A DNA stretch of 64,000 nt, taken from positions 124,001-188,000 of the forward strand of contig JASANH010000812.1 in assembly GCA_030248295.1 (NCBI GenBank), in the 5' to 3' direction. A model generated the notes under the pieces. That model searched no databases. It worked only from the letters and a program-made list of their open reading frames with translations, and had not been told where the DNA came from. Positions 34,937 through 45,901 of this stretch are shown in pieces. A program made the translations under genes and the position numbers. Within the stretch, counting starts at the first letter, position 1, and each line of letters begins with the position of its first letter. This DNA comes from Mesodorylaimus sp. YZB2_4. Lineage: Eukaryota > Nematoda > Enoplea > Dorylaimida > Dorylaimidae.

Positions 34937-37880
34937 TTTTGATCAGTAATGTCAAGCTGACCAGTGTTTTGATGGGCAAGACTGAGGCCACGTGTGGAAT
35001 GGGGGATGGGAAAGGGGTGAACTATGGAATATATAACGCCAGGCGGCAATGCACTGCAGTACACACGTGCGGCAGTTCATCCCAGCAGCTGAGTCCAAGC
35101 CCTGTTTCAGACGGATGTGACGTGTCAATGTCCTCTAGTCTACCGTTTGCAACTTCGCGCTCGCAGCAGACCGCACACACGCAGGCAGACCGCGGCAGAC
35201 GGTACAGAGACTAGGGTTTGACGACAAGAAATTCAAAAGCTGAGCTTGTCAGGTTTGAAACCTTACTTTTTCAAAATTATACACGATGACGAAGGTTGTC
35301 ATTTTTATACCGTTTTAATACGTCTGTAGATGACCTTGAAAGTTTAGGTGCCAGGTTTAATGCGTTTTTCAAAGTTTAACGTTTAAATTTTAAATTTTAA
35401 ATGCAAAAAAGACCAGGAAGGTGAATATTCGATTTTGGTGCAGTGAAAACTCTAATTTGTCGTGCCATAATTTGCTTTAACGGAAATAACCATAATCGGA
35501 AGTATTTTGCGGATTTGTGGGATTAGGCGCACGCTAGCAGAAATAAAGCAATGCCCTCCGCGTGATCATAAAGCATAAAAACTTTGGTGGGCTTACAATC
35601 ACGTACACACTCATTTAGTGAATATGGATCAATATCTAAAGCATTCGCGATGGGGTATTTTTAGCGGGCAAAAATCTTTTATTGCTCACATCGTTAGCGT
35701 CGCAAAATTTGCTCATTTTTTGATTTTCGCTAGCGCCTGTGCGGGTTTGCCAGCAGTCATGTTATGAATAGCTACCACAGCAGCTTCCCTCTGCGTGTCT
35801 CCACTAGGAGCACCTCCACGTGAGGGTATTTTGGACTGGACCGACTTCCTCGGACGATGGCGGCGGGTTTCGAACACTCGGTGTTGGACAGCCGAGACTG
35901 TCTCCTCGTTTGGCTTCCGTCTCTCCACTTGGACCATCTCGACGGTACTGGGTGAATCCCCCCAACAGGCTGGTGCACAGTCAGCGAGGGTTTATGGCTC
36001 GCAAACCGACCTCTGTCACCAGCTCTGACGGCAGCTTCCCACTGTGTCTCCTCTAGGAGCACCTCCACACGAGGGATCCTGTGCCAGCTCCAGCGTCCCA
36101 GGATAATACTGGGCGAGAAAACCCTCCAGGCTGTTGTTTGAGGACCAGTTTCCTGATCCTCTACTCGTTCGGCGGGGCGAGTCGCTCAGAGCCAGGTGTG
36201 CGAGACCAGCAATGCTTTTGCCACTGACCGTGAGCCATTACGGCTCCCGCGCCTGTAAGGTTCAATGGGTCATTTTTAGGGTGGCACGAGAAAAGATTAT
36301 GGTTTAGAGATATTTTTGTGGCCAAGTGGCAATGAAAAATGCAAACACAAAGGAAGATGCCACCAGAAAATGGAAATGGATGGGTCTGAGACCAGTGTTT
36401 TAGTCAACAATTTTTTGTATGGAAATTATTGGTTTTACGAAGGGAGACAAATTTGATACTCCATTTTAGTAGCCTGTGTTATGACCCAAAAAGTTCATGA
36501 TTGATACAAGTCGAAATATATTTCCTAACCGCCTCTGGCTGTTATGGAGGTTTTGTCTTGTGCTCTGGTTGGTATTACGAACCCACTTCTTGATGGATGC
36601 TGCTAGCTCACCCCCCGGAATGATATGCACTGCATGTTTTTGTGAATTCGATAAGGTTATTTGGAACTCTTTTCCCCCCAAAAGCTTGAGCAGACCAGGG
36701 CGTACATACATAGGGTGTTCCACATTGCTGTAGCTTGCAAGGTGTATCGCTACTCACGACACTCCACCCTAACTGTTGGACAGAGAGTGTGATAAACCTA
36801 CCAACTTGTGGAAGCGACAATTCAGACCCAGAATATACAGCTTTGCCTTTCTCTGTCGCACAAAGTCGTTTTCTCGTTGACTCCGGCCAGGCGGTCTGCT
36901 GGGATGCGGTAAGTATTATTATTGATTAGTCAAGTTTTCCAGCAGCGCACATATGACGTTTGCTAGCCTGCGGATCAAGGATTAAGCGCCAAATTCAAAT
37001 TTGTTGAAATTGAAAATGCGCGCGATCCGAAAGCCCAGGTTTTTCTCTGTGCTTAGGAGAGCCTAAGAACTCTTACTAATAGCTACGCAGTCCATGCAGT
37101 AATGCCACTACAGGTTGTCACAATAACTGTAACTGCTACTGTACTTTTTAGATGCTGCTGCTAAAAAACTGAAAAACTCTTTTTTCAATATTGCAGCACT
37201 GCATATTGTCTTTTCAGTCTGCCTGAAACTGCCCATCCCCTCCCTCATCGTCAGTATCTGGTTACAAATACGACCTCTATTCATTTTCTATTGTATTTCC
37301 CTTTAAGCCGAGGGTGTTACATCAAATATTCTTTTTTGTCTCGCTGTGTACCCGACATTTTTGTTGGTGCGAGTTTATTCTGGGTAGACATGTGGCAGAG
37401 ATAATGGAAGTCTCTGTTCAGAAAGCATCTGATGTCTGATTGACATTGAGGATCGATCGAAAGTGGTGGCAACAGAGTGGAATTTGCTGCCTTCCAACAT
37501 CAGCACCCCTCGATTTTGTTAATGAATTTTCATTATTATATGGCTGGGCACAGTGAATAGAGACTGGCTTGAAACATGGTAATAGCTTCGATTTGACATT
37601 CTAGTCGAAAGTAAGAAATTAGCTTGATGGGATATTTTCCACTTCTACAGAGTCCTGTAGTGCAGGATGTAGTTGCTAGGCTGCCCATGATTACACATGG
37701 GACTATGGACCTGGACCGGCTACTGGACAAGTGTGGGTATGACTCCCGAGTTTGAAATATTTCTTGTCCCTTCAGCCATGTCCGACAATTTCAATTTGCG
37801 CCCCGCCCATTATGACCTATTCTAGTCCTCTTATCAATTAGAACATTCTATTCTATTTTGTGCCCACAGTTAGATCAGTC
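34937..37880. other. Intergenic region between acyl-CoA oxidase and the orphan receptor
   Basis: About 2.9 kb. It holds the SINE-like copy at 35865-36020. The rest shows no exon with support. The tract from 35230 to 35420 is AT-rich with TTTAAATTTTAAA words. Confidence 0.4.
35865..36020 (-). repeat. SINE-like interspersed repeat, copy 2 of the 2484 pair
   Basis: The reverse complement of this segment aligns with 2484-2680 over the GGCTTATAAAC/GGTTTATGGC, TACTGGGTGA and CAGCCGAGACTGTC blocks. Confidence 0.6.
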
Positions 37881-38984
37881 ATGGAAAACTACAGTATTCG
37901 CGTCCTTGTCAATTCTACCACCAATTCTTCTTGTTACACAAGTCAAACATTTCTTTCGATTCAAAATCATCTTTTTTCTTTTTGCTACTACATTCTAGTG
38001 CCCATTTATGTAATCTTATGTTCACCAGGTTACTTTGTTCAAGCTTTATGTTTTTTCAAACAACGAAAAGAAGATAATTCAGCTTATACATATCAAATGT
38101 TTGCGGCACTTTTTCGTGGTATCAAAGCCATTTTATTCCTTCTATTCATCTCATCAGTAATATATTGGTCCGGTATATCTGGTCCAGGTGCTCCCTGGTT
38201 CCAGCGCATCTACCCATTTATGTGGTACGCAGCCCACGTGGCCATCCCAATTTCGAATGCATTCACCACCTTGTCATTATTCTTGTCCGTGTCGATGGCT
38301 GCCGATCGCGTTTTCGCTATTAGTCGACCATTTATTTACAAGGACATCAATCAAAAGCGACACCAGTCAGTCGCTATTCTACTAAGCGTCTTAATCGGCG
38401 TTTCGAGCAGCATTTTCGACTGTTTCCGTTTGAGAGTTGGAAAAAATGACGGGACTTATCGATTAGGGTTTAATAGTCAATATGCTAATTCTACACTGGC
38501 CATTACATTAGCGCAATTAAGAAATGCTATAAGAATTGCTGGAATAATTATTTTGATCCTCTTAAATTCGATTTTAGTTCGTTTATATCAAAAACATAGA
38601 AAAAAGAAGACCAAGATTATGCAACAACCAAGCAGCGCTAATATAAAAACAGATATGAAAAGGAAAGAACAAGAAAATACGCTTATTTTATTGACCATAT
38701 CTCAAGCTGTACTTTATTCAGCTAGTGGAGCAGTTGGTGTTAGTTTTTATGCTGTTGTTTACAGTGTGGCGGGATTTCAAGAATGCCAAGGTAAATTTTA
38801 TTCAATTTTGGTCGATATGGTGACACAATTCGTTGAAATATTTGAATGTTTCTTAGTATTCTTCATTAGTCGTCAGATAAGGAATATTATTAGAAAACAA
38901 ATCGATAGATTGAAAACATTTTGCTGCTCTTGTTGTAATTATCACGAAGGAAATAATGTCACTGAGTTGAATACAGTGAAGTGA
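37881..38984 (+). CDS. Orphan rhodopsin-like GPCR
   Basis: Intronless 367-residue seven-helix receptor. The N-terminus is short with N-glycosylation sites (NSTTNSSC). TM1 begins near FCYYILVPIYVILCSPG, and TM3 ends SMAADRVFAISRPF, in the place of DRY. A long third intracellular loop is lysine-rich (KKKTKIMQQ, KRKEQEN). The C-tail carries a cysteine cluster (FCCSCC), possible palmitoylation site. No ligand family could be chosen; the ADRVFAISRP pattern resembles nematode peptide and chemoreceptor-like GPCRs. I start at the ATG at 37881; the frame is open further upstream only to a GTG. An upstream TCATGG context and no good acceptor favour this start. Confidence 0.78.
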   Translation: MENYSIRVLVNSTTNSSCYTSQTFLSIQNHLFSFCYYILVPIYVILCSPGYFVQALCFFKQRKEDNSAYTYQMFAALFRGIKAILFLLFISSVIYWSGISGPGAPWFQRIYPFMWYAAHVAIPISNAFTTLSLFLSVSMAADRVFAISRPFIYKDINQKRHQSVAILLSVLIGVSSSIFDCFRLRVGKNDGTYRLGFNSQYANSTLAITLAQLRNAIRIAGIIILILLNSILVRLYQKHRKKKTKIMQQPSSANIKTDMKRKEQENTLILLTISQAVLYSASGAVGVSFYAVVYSVAGFQECQGKFYSILVDMVTQFVEIFECFLVFFISRQIRNIIRKQIDRLKTFCCSCCNYHEGNNVTELNTVK

Positions 38985-39475
38985 CATTGTCTAACCTGGT
39001 TTTGATTTGATGATTGGTTACATATGTGCATGTAACGTGTAAAGTATGTTTATTCGGATTACTGTAGATTTCTCATAAACTGTATTACAGCGTTTATTTT
39101 TGTGCCAAGTGTTGCTACAGGTCCGCTCTAATTGATCACTATCATTTGAAGGGATTTCTGTATGTAAAAATTTAGTGTGACAATTCTATTAATGTGCTGT
39201 ACTGACCAACCATAATAACATAAATTTTCTTTTTTACTAATAATCCATGCCAGTTCTGATTTGCATTTTTTTGCTTTGATATATAAATTGAACAATGATA
39301 TTAATGTCCGATGCGACCAGTAAGAGTAGGACATTTACGAATAAAAGTGTTTTCTATCAGAAAACCTTATTTTACAGTAATTTACTGCAGGAGATACTGT
39401 AAATTTTTGTATACGATTTGACAAGTATCACACGCATGAAAAATTTCTAAAAAATAAAAACCAGCGATCATCTCG
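38985..39475. other. Intergenic region, nothing recognised
   Basis: About 490 bp between the orphan receptor (+) and the unknown minus-strand gene. No exon or repeat seen. Confidence 0.35.
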
Positions 39476-40277
39476 TCAAAAATTTCTCGCTGCAAATTTC
39501 GAAAATACTTTGCCCAAAGGCTCTGTATGCCTGCACATGAATTAGAAGAGAAAAAGGATAAAACTATAATTATCAACAAAACAAAGTAAATATATTGTGG
39601 ATTTGTAACAAGAATAATAAATTGCATAATCACTGTCTCCAGCCAGTGTCACCAAGCAAAGCTCCGCACTATCCCTGCCTGCTGCTCATTAACACTGCCC
39701 CAGCTTACGTAATACACTTAACTTTCCTTAAGCAAAACACCCAAAAAGGTTTTGTACTTCTTGAGTTTTACAAAAAAGCATCGCACCTACGGTAACATAC
39801 CCGGGGCGGACTAGTTTTTCTGGTGAGGTCGACTGTGACCAGTCATTTACCGTTGCCAACACTTGACGCAAGAATACCCGTTGCCATTCTTAAATGGACC
39901 ACTGGCTACTAAATCATTGATGGCCTGTTCTTGGTAAGTGGACCAAATAGTGACGTAATCTTCGCTGGCCCCGTGAGCAGCCGACCATAAACGAGCTGGG
40001 TCCTCGTCGTCGCCCATCGTTTCGTCCACTTTGTCCAATGTTTCATTCAAATGCGCCAAACCATGATGAGTCGATCCATTGTAAACATTGTATTTTTTCC
40101 GTAAACGATATTTTCTAAGAATATCTGCAAATCGATCACTCGTGCCCGAAACACGTGCAAATGCTTGCATCCAATCGAAGATCTCTCGCTCAAATGCCAC
40201 TGCGAATTCTCTCTCTTGCAATCCAGTTGGGACGCCGGCTTTGGTAACTTCCAGGGGAATAATTAGAGTGTGATAAG
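39476..40277 (-). CDS. Unrecognised gene, last two exons
   Basis: I do not recognise this protein. A 427-base exon (39851-40277, entering in phase 1 after a CTCTTTAG acceptor) codes for YHTLIIPLEVTKAGVPTG, GLQEREFAVAFEREIFDWMQ, then a basic/tyrosine stretch, an acidic DETMGDDEDPARLW, and GNGYSCVKCWQR. It leaves by a donor at 39850. A 55-base last exon (39476-39530) after TCATGTGCAG continues in phase with HTEPLGKVFSKFAARNF and a stop. Coding character is good (no frameshift, both splice sites, balanced composition), and the CxxC near the end could bind metal. Exons upstream (higher coordinates) were searched for up to 42 kb and not identified, so the 5' part is missing from this annotation. 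No function is proposed. Confidence 0.5.
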
Positions 40278-40673
40278 CTAAAGAGAAATGGAATATTTTT
40301 GATTAAATTGAAATTATTCTTGCTTCTAAATTGGAACTGTAGATTTAGTCATTTAGCAGTTCTGAGTGATTGTTTGTTGCATATGCGAGAGATGGGCAAG
40401 TCAGAAAAGCCTAGTGGAAAGAGAGGTGGGGCTGCCAGAGGAGGATCAAGCATAACAGATATACCAGGTGAAGGCGGGAAATAAAAGGGTGCTGTAAGCT
40501 CGATAGCGGCAGCTGTAAGTCAATAGGAGGGGATAGTTGTATGTATTGTGCCTGTTTTACCATGCCTTTGCTTATTTTGTACTGGTCCTGTAAGGTCCAC
40601 CTACCGCGCACTTTGGCTTTATATTCTGCATGCCCGCATGATTCTGCGGACTTGCCTTGCATTTTAACAGTAT

Positions 40674-40762
40674 AACCTGTTTTTTTTTGGGAATATACAC
40701 GCCCTCCACGTTCGCAAAGGTCGCGCGTACATTCCCGAGAAAAAAGATAGTAATTAGTGCTT
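40674..40762. mobile_element. Hairpin element, about 90 bp, copy 1 (partner 59302-59389)
   Basis: The blocks TTGGGAATATACACGCCCTCC and CGTACATTCCCGAG flank a short middle. The partner has TTGGGAATATACACGCCCTC and GTGAACATTCCCAAAG, then AAAAGATAGTA at both places. The ends are inverted copies (TTGGGAAT...ATTCCCAA). Confidence 0.65.
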
Positions 40763-41199
40763 GGTTAAATCGATTAGAGCTCTGCGCCTTCTGACTAACG
40801 TAGGCCACCATAACAGATGTGACCAGCCGAAGTCAGTCAGGCACAAACACTCATCAATCGACCTGCGGCTGAAACATCAACTCGACGGGTTGACATCTTC
40901 TAGCAAGGGGAGATCATAATCCTCTCCCACTTCCAATGACCACGACTGAAGTGACACTATCGCTATACCAAAATGAACTTAGCGTCTGTGAGCATTGTGT
41001 GGGTTTTTCCATGTTTTAATTTGTAAGATGACCAGAATTTCAACGTTAATTTCAAGTCCCACGAAATTAGTGTTCTTTTATTGTGAATTAGTCAATAGTC
41101 AATCACAACAATGCCGCTACTTCTTGTACCCACGCGTGATTGCGCAGGCTACAAGTCCAAAATAAGCTTAGAATGACGATTCCTGTAGACTTGGCCTGG

Positions 41200-41820
41200 C
41201 TTGCGGCCTAGTGGGTTAAGCGGTCCACATTGCACTGATTGTGAGGCTGATCGGCTGCCGACTGAGCCAGCCGAGGTGTCATCTGAGCTGACGATGAGAT
41301 GCGTTTACATTGCATGCCCCAGTTGTCTTAGTTTTCAGCTTGCAGTCTGCTCAGCTCGGTGGGTCGTTACATTAGAAGCCTAGTCATCAACAGATTCTTC
41401 TAAGCATCGCAGATCGCGTAAATAGACTGAGGAACAAACACATTTTCATCACCGATTGTTCCAAGATTGGCCAGCTCGGCTAGAAAATTTTTAAGCTTTT
41501 CTGACCAAGCTGGCCGAGCTCCTCCGTTGCAAACTGAGGAATGTGAGAGACAGCCAAGCTAAGATGACCGCAAGCTGTGCTGGCTGAGCTGCCAGTCGCA
41601 TTGCGGACAACGCCTTGGCTAATAAGCTCGAATCGCTCGGATCGCGGCTGGCTCAGCTGGGGTGACTAGGCAGCCGAGGTGCAATGCGGACGGCCCTTTA
41701 GACGTCTGCCTCTCACGACAGGTGCGCAGTCACGGCCGAGTGTTCGACCCAGTAAATCATTTCGTGTATAATTGATCTCTTCACCCTCCAGTGCGCATTT
41801 TGCTCTAGAAACTTGGATAT
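41200..41820 (+). mobile_element. Fold-back element (about 41219-41697) inserted in a tRNA-SINE
   Basis: GCGGTCCACATTGCAC at the left faces GTGCAATGCGGACGGCC at the right, and the inside repeats GGCTGAGCTGGC and GCCAGCTCAG in both orientations. Outside lie the two halves of a SINE: the head TTGCGGCCTAGTGGGTTAAG and, after the fold-back, AGACGTCTGCCTCTCACGAC with TGTTCGACCCAG. Confidence 0.55.
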
Positions 41821-42014
41821 GACTTCGACCCATCTGCATCTGCGTTTCATGCATGGATGTACAGTGCATATCGCTTTCAGGGATAAGCTGCAACTCGAAA
41901 TAAAAACTGCTTCAATGCTTGAAATTTTATATTCTTGACTCAAGCTGTCCACTGCACTGCCGCAAGAGTTTTAGACATTACAAAAGTCAATTGGCTCCTC
42001 AGGCCACGAAAAAT

Positions 42015-42497
42015 TTATTGGCGTCCACTGGTCAATGATCGATTTAAGCTAAATTTGATTAAAATTGCAAGCTTTGCTGGCTGACCACTGGTCACTTCAG
42101 AGTTTTCTTCCTCAGTTGCTTGAAGATATTTTAAAAATTCAAAAACCTTTAAAATAGCTAACCCGGTTGCGCTGTAAACTCTTCCAGCTTTGATTTTTGC
42201 CATATGATAAGAAATGTTATCACAGTGTTTGAAAAACATCAAAAACTTTCCATACTTACCTAAAATCAATCCTCCATCACTGGCTCTCTCTTTCTTCATT
42301 TCACTGTCCAATACCCCAATTCGAATATCGCCAAATATATTTCTGACATTAGTCCATCCTTTTTGTTTGCCAGATTCTTCCTTCTCCCACAAAATACGCC
42401 CATTGTCGTAGATGGATAGACGAGATGGTTTGAAACTTGGTTTCCCAAATAGACGTTCTTTCCAAACATAAACATTCGTACTGTGCACGAAGGTCAT
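42015..42497 (-). CDS. PH-like domain protein
   Basis: ORF of 160 residues from ATG at 42497 to the stop at 42015. The N-terminal part (FVHSTNVYVWKERLFGKPSF, KPSRLSIYDNGRILWEKEES, then GWTNVRNIFGDIRIG) has the strand-turn-strand layout of a pleckstrin-homology domain and resembles the PH gene at 48859. A TTTTGTAG acceptor stands upstream at about 42521, so an upstream exon or trans-splicing is possible. There is also a splice-donor-like site at 42260 (TTTTAG|GTAAGT), which would remove the part that follows. If unspliced, the rest reads GKYGKFLMFFKHC..AILKVFEFLKYLQ. AATAAA overlaps the stop. PH domains bind phosphoinositides or proteins; no further role can be given. Confidence 0.55.
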   Translation of the reverse strand: MTFVHSTNVYVWKERLFGKPSFKPSRLSIYDNGRILWEKEESGKQKGWTNVRNIFGDIRIGVLDSEMKKERASDGGLILGKYGKFLMFFKHCDNISYHMAKIKAGRVYSATGLAILKVFEFLKYLQATEEENSEVTSGQPAKLAILIKFSLNRSLTSGRQ

Positions 42498-43149
42498 TTT
42501 AGTATTTTGTTCTTTGTCAAACCTACAAAAGAAAGTAAAAATCAAATATGAGAGGTTTTATTTCACGAAGGTTTCTTGAATTTCAAAACAGCTTTAACGA
42601 TAAAGAATTGTTTATTTGCGCAAGCAAGCAATCTCATACGACCTTTCTAAACCAGCTAGCTAAGCGTATGGTTTCTACAAGTAAGCTAGCGAGAAGCAAG
42701 GCCGTGTTTTCTAGAAAGTTCTTTTTCCAAGCTTAAAAGGCTAGATTCGATCGCGCTCGTTGTCCTTTTACGGAAATAATAAGACGCAGCTAATGTATCG
42801 GCTTTCTCTGCCAAGAACGTGACCTAGTTCCATGATCTAGCTCCTATAATGGGTCTTAGTAGGACAGTCGTTCTAGGTCTTCTAGTCTGGGCATCAAGGG
42901 AATTATTCATTGTGGCATGGCATCGGTTGGGTAATACACGCTCAACGAACATCTGTAGCCATGGGGGGGGGGGGGGCGTAGTGAGAAAAGCGGAAGGCCT
43001 GAGAAAGCGAAAGGGTCCTTTAGTGGAAATCAATAGCTGGCTAGTCGAGCTAACTGAGCCAAAAATGGTAAAGCTATACTTACGCGCTCGAGTCCACTGG
43101 CCTTAGGATTGAAACGGAGGTAATTGCGAGGGGGGAACGGAATAAAGGA
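42498..43149. other. Intergenic region with a G tract
   Basis: A run of G near 42963-42976 (GGGGGGGGGGGGG) is the only noticeable feature. No exon supported. Confidence 0.35.
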
Positions 43150-43668
43150 ATGGAAAGTGAACAGATTCAATTCGGGTGCAAAGAATGCACAAATAAAATA
43201 AACGAAGTGAAAATGAATGAAAGTAAAATTAGATATAAAGTTTACAGAAAGAAAAAATTTAACAAAAGACCTGCAGACATTATTCAAGGAAAAAATGCGT
43301 TCTCAGTCTGTTCTATGTACTCTGGCGAAAAAAAACTTTATGATGCAAAACAAGGCGCGAATGTCGAACGATCGGGCCTTATAATATTAGAGGATATTAA
43401 AAATGAATCTAAAATTGGCTCATTGAAAGAGTTTTTATCTTTATTCAAAACAAATGAGCCAAATGTTGAGAATGAGCATTGGCTGTCACGGCTACCAGGC
43501 CTGGCAGATGGCCTTAAAAGAGAATTAGTCTCTCTTATACTCGTTAGTCGAATTCGAGTTACTCGAACAACACGTCTACTGTACAGCTTTATGGCTAATC
43601 TGCTTTTGTGCGATTCCTTTCGTTCAGACGATTTAAGAGAGGGTTTCTGCGATACTCGACCCATATGA
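43150..43668 (+). CDS. Hypothetical lysine-rich ORF
   Basis: 172-residue frame from ATG at 43150. The first two thirds are Lys/Glu/Asn-rich (KECTNKINEVKMNESKIRYK, VYRKKKFNKRPADIIQGKNA) and look coding, while the last third (RIRVTRTTRLLYSFM) reads like chance sequence. No family recognised. Expression evidence would be decisive. It may be a single-exon gene or the remnant of one. Confidence 0.3.
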   Translation: MESEQIQFGCKECTNKINEVKMNESKIRYKVYRKKKFNKRPADIIQGKNAFSVCSMYSGEKKLYDAKQGANVERSGLIILEDIKNESKIGSLKEFLSLFKTNEPNVENEHWLSRLPGLADGLKRELVSLILVSRIRVTRTTRLLYSFMANLLLCDSFRSDDLREGFCDTRPI

Positions 43669-44464
43669 TACACAGTATACCTGGTCAGTCGATTTTTTTG
43701 GTCCCTTTTTTATGTGCTCGATCTAAAGTACTAACACAACTGATTGTCTTGGCGGTAGTTAAATTTTTTAAAATTGCCTTTATATGGAAATATAGCACAT
43801 TATAGGTAAAAAGTGGTGATTTTTTGTCAAAAAATCATAACTTGTTTAGTTTTGGGCCTAGAACAATTGGAAAATATATAAATGACCGCTACGTTTCAAA
43901 CAACCCGAGCCTTTATTAGCTATAACCGTTCATAAGATACGCAACAAAAACTGTTTGTGATCAGGCACATAATCGACCATAGATTATTGCGCACATGTGG
44001 GATAATTGAACCCCATTTAGGCAATTTTAGACAAAACTGATCGATAATTTTAGCTGTTGATCAGGTGTGCTGATCAGTAATAGCCTATCTGGTACCCCTT
44101 GAAAAGAGTTTGCAAATTTTTTTTTTCGCGTTAGAAATCGCCGTTTTACACTGAAGATATTGAAGAAAACTCAAATTCGGTAGGAGTGCCCGCAGCACGC
44201 ACCTTTTGAATTTCCTGCCCCCGAACACCTATAGCACTGGTCTTCATGCTGTGTCTCACGATTAGTTTCCTGCAAGTGTCGATAGTGGATATGAAAAGTG
44301 TAAAGTCATCAGTGGAGTACGGTAGACCTTCATAGGCGCAGTCGCTTGCCACGCGCGTCCTCACTCTGTGTGTGTCTTTCCTGACGAACAGTTGGTTGTG
44401 GGGCGCCCTGAAAGAAGACAAAAAGCGTCGTGATTTGTCGTCCAACGAATCAACAGTAGCAAAA
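43669..44464. other. Intergenic region dominated by a repeat
   Basis: Mostly the repeat at 43785-44115. The 5' flank of the membrane-protein gene follows; a TTTTGAATTTCCTGCC, like the MITE ends elsewhere, stands near 44205. Confidence 0.4.
43785..44115 (-). repeat. Interspersed repeat, about 330 bp, copy 1 (partner 58608-59035)
   Basis: In reverse complement it runs ACCAGATAGGCTATTACTGA, AGCTAAAATTATCGATCA, AATTGCCTAAAT, CGATTATGTGCCTGATCA, TTGTTCTAGGCC and AAACTAA, CAAGTTATG. All occur in the same order at 58608-59035. Confidence 0.75.
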
Positions 44465-45901
44465 ATGCCCGATTCCTGTGTTTTTGTGTCGATTATTCTT
44501 ATCTCGTCGATTTTGATCAGCGTTCAGTCAATTGGCACGGATAACCAAAGCTCGGAACTTGTACGTGGAAGAATCGACGTGATCGTAGTTATTACCAAAG
44601 ACAATCCTCCAAACCCGGCAGAAGTGCAAAAGATCAAGGAAGCATTAATGAACTTTGGAAGTTCTTTTCAAATCGACGAAACCAACGCGCACTTTGGCAT
44701 TGTCTCCCCCATGATACTCAAGACGGGAGCATGGAAACCAGTCGTATCTGAAATGTCGAGCAGTTTTGATGAATACCGACTCGATTTGATCAATTGGGCT
44801 CTTCATCAGGACATCGAACACTTTAAGTACGACATGACGGCCGTTTTTGAAGAAATCAAAAAAATGTTCGCAAAAAGCAGTCTCGATCGCGCTCGTGTCG
44901 TTTTGGCAGTGCACACGGGCTACACAGCGACCAGAAGCAGCGCAGTGTCGGCTGCGAAAGCGCTACTCGACGACGGAGTACTTATTTACATCATCACGAA
45001 GAAGACGACCGAGTATGGGCTCGGTACGTTGGTCGAGGAAGCAGCGTCGTTCACAGGGGCGTCGAATCGAGTTTTCGCCCATCCTGGTCTTCATTTCGAC
45101 AATTCCCTCCAAAATTTGACGAAATCGGCGTTGACGAAGATCGTGCACGATTTGTGCCTGTGGAATTCAATGTGCCGACTTACCGATGAGAAACGTACGT
45201 CGTGCGAAGCCGAATCGTGGCAAACGTCATGGCCTGCTTATTTCTCTGAAGCGCAACAAACTCAATGCGAGGCAGTCCGACCAAAAAAACAGTGCGAATC
45301 GACGACCGATTGCGAACTCGATTGCGATCGGCGATGGCCGTGGAAATATCCATTGCCCGATTGTGAAGCTCGTTGCGACGCTAAAATACCACGAAACACA
45401 ACAAATGCACCTGAAAAATCGGAACATTGTTCCACGGCCTACTCATGCTCGCCTTGCCCGAAAAAAGCTTTTTTCGATCTGTCATTTCAGCACGCCATCA
45501 TCGCTTTGTTAATCCTGATTATCGTGCTGCCAATTCTAGGCATGCTCATTTGCTCGCTTTTCAAAAATTCGCCCGTTCGAAAGATTCACAGGAAATATAC
45601 GGCAAAGAAAAGAAAGCAGGGGAAGAAAAGCAAAGGCGCCAAGAAAAGTGTCGCTTCGAAAAAAGAATTGACAAAGTCGCTGAAATTAAAACAGGGCAAC
45701 GAATACATCGAAATGGATGTCAGTCGCAAAGAATCGACCAAGTCTGGCAATGAGTACATCGAGATGGATGCCGGCAGCAAATACGAAACGTCAAAAAAGG
45801 CAGCTAATAGCGACTACATCATAGTCGACAACCTGAACATGCGATCGAGTGCAACGCAAAAACGTCCAAATAAAACTGGCGGAAAAGGAAAGAAAAAGTG
45901 A
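44465..45901 (+). CDS. Type-I membrane protein, vWA-like, with YxxM motifs in its tail
   Basis: 478-residue intronless relative of the pair at 12079-15040. Signal peptide about 1-25; vWA-like ectodomain (GRIDVIVVIT, RARVVLAVHTG, GVLIYIIT); cysteine-rich linker (CLWNSMC, CESTTDCELDCDRRW); transmembrane helix (AIIALLILIIVLPILGMLIC); and a long, very basic cytoplasmic tail (RKYTAKKRKQGKKSK). The tail carries GNEYIEMD twice (tyrosines at about 414 and 431) and DYIIVD (about 451). YIEM fits YxxM, the docking motif for PI3-kinase p85 SH2 domains, and YIIV fits an SH2/ITIM-like YxxV site. The start at 44465 puts a good signal peptide first; the frame extends further upstream without one. Possible tyrosine-kinase-linked signalling receptor, by inference. 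Confidence 0.8.
   Translation: MPDSCVFVSIILISSILISVQSIGTDNQSSELVRGRIDVIVVITKDNPPNPAEVQKIKEALMNFGSSFQIDETNAHFGIVSPMILKTGAWKPVVSEMSSSFDEYRLDLINWALHQDIEHFKYDMTAVFEEIKKMFAKSSLDRARVVLAVHTGYTATRSSAVSAAKALLDDGVLIYIITKKTTEYGLGTLVEEAASFTGASNRVFAHPGLHFDNSLQNLTKSALTKIVHDLCLWNSMCRLTDEKRTSCEAESWQTSWPAYFSEAQQTQCEAVRPKKQCESTTDCELDCDRRWPWKYPLPDCEARCDAKIPRNTTNAPEKSEHCSTAYSCSPCPKKAFFDLSFQHAIIALLILIIVLPILGMLICSLFKNSPVRKIHRKYTAKKRKQGKKSKGAKKSVASKKELTKSLKLKQGNEYIEMDVSRKESTKSGNEYIEMDAGSKYETSKKAANSDYIIVDNLNMRSSATQKRPNKTGGKGKKK

Larger units (their letters stand above)
40278..42014. other. Intergenic region with nested repeats
   Basis: No exon identified. It holds the hairpin element at 40674-40762 and the fold-back inside a SINE at 41200-41820. 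Several chance ORFs are ignored. Confidence 0.4.

Noticed and set aside
42963-42976. Long G run as a regulatory G-quadruplex
   Set aside because: A single run, not four; similar C/G runs occur at random places.
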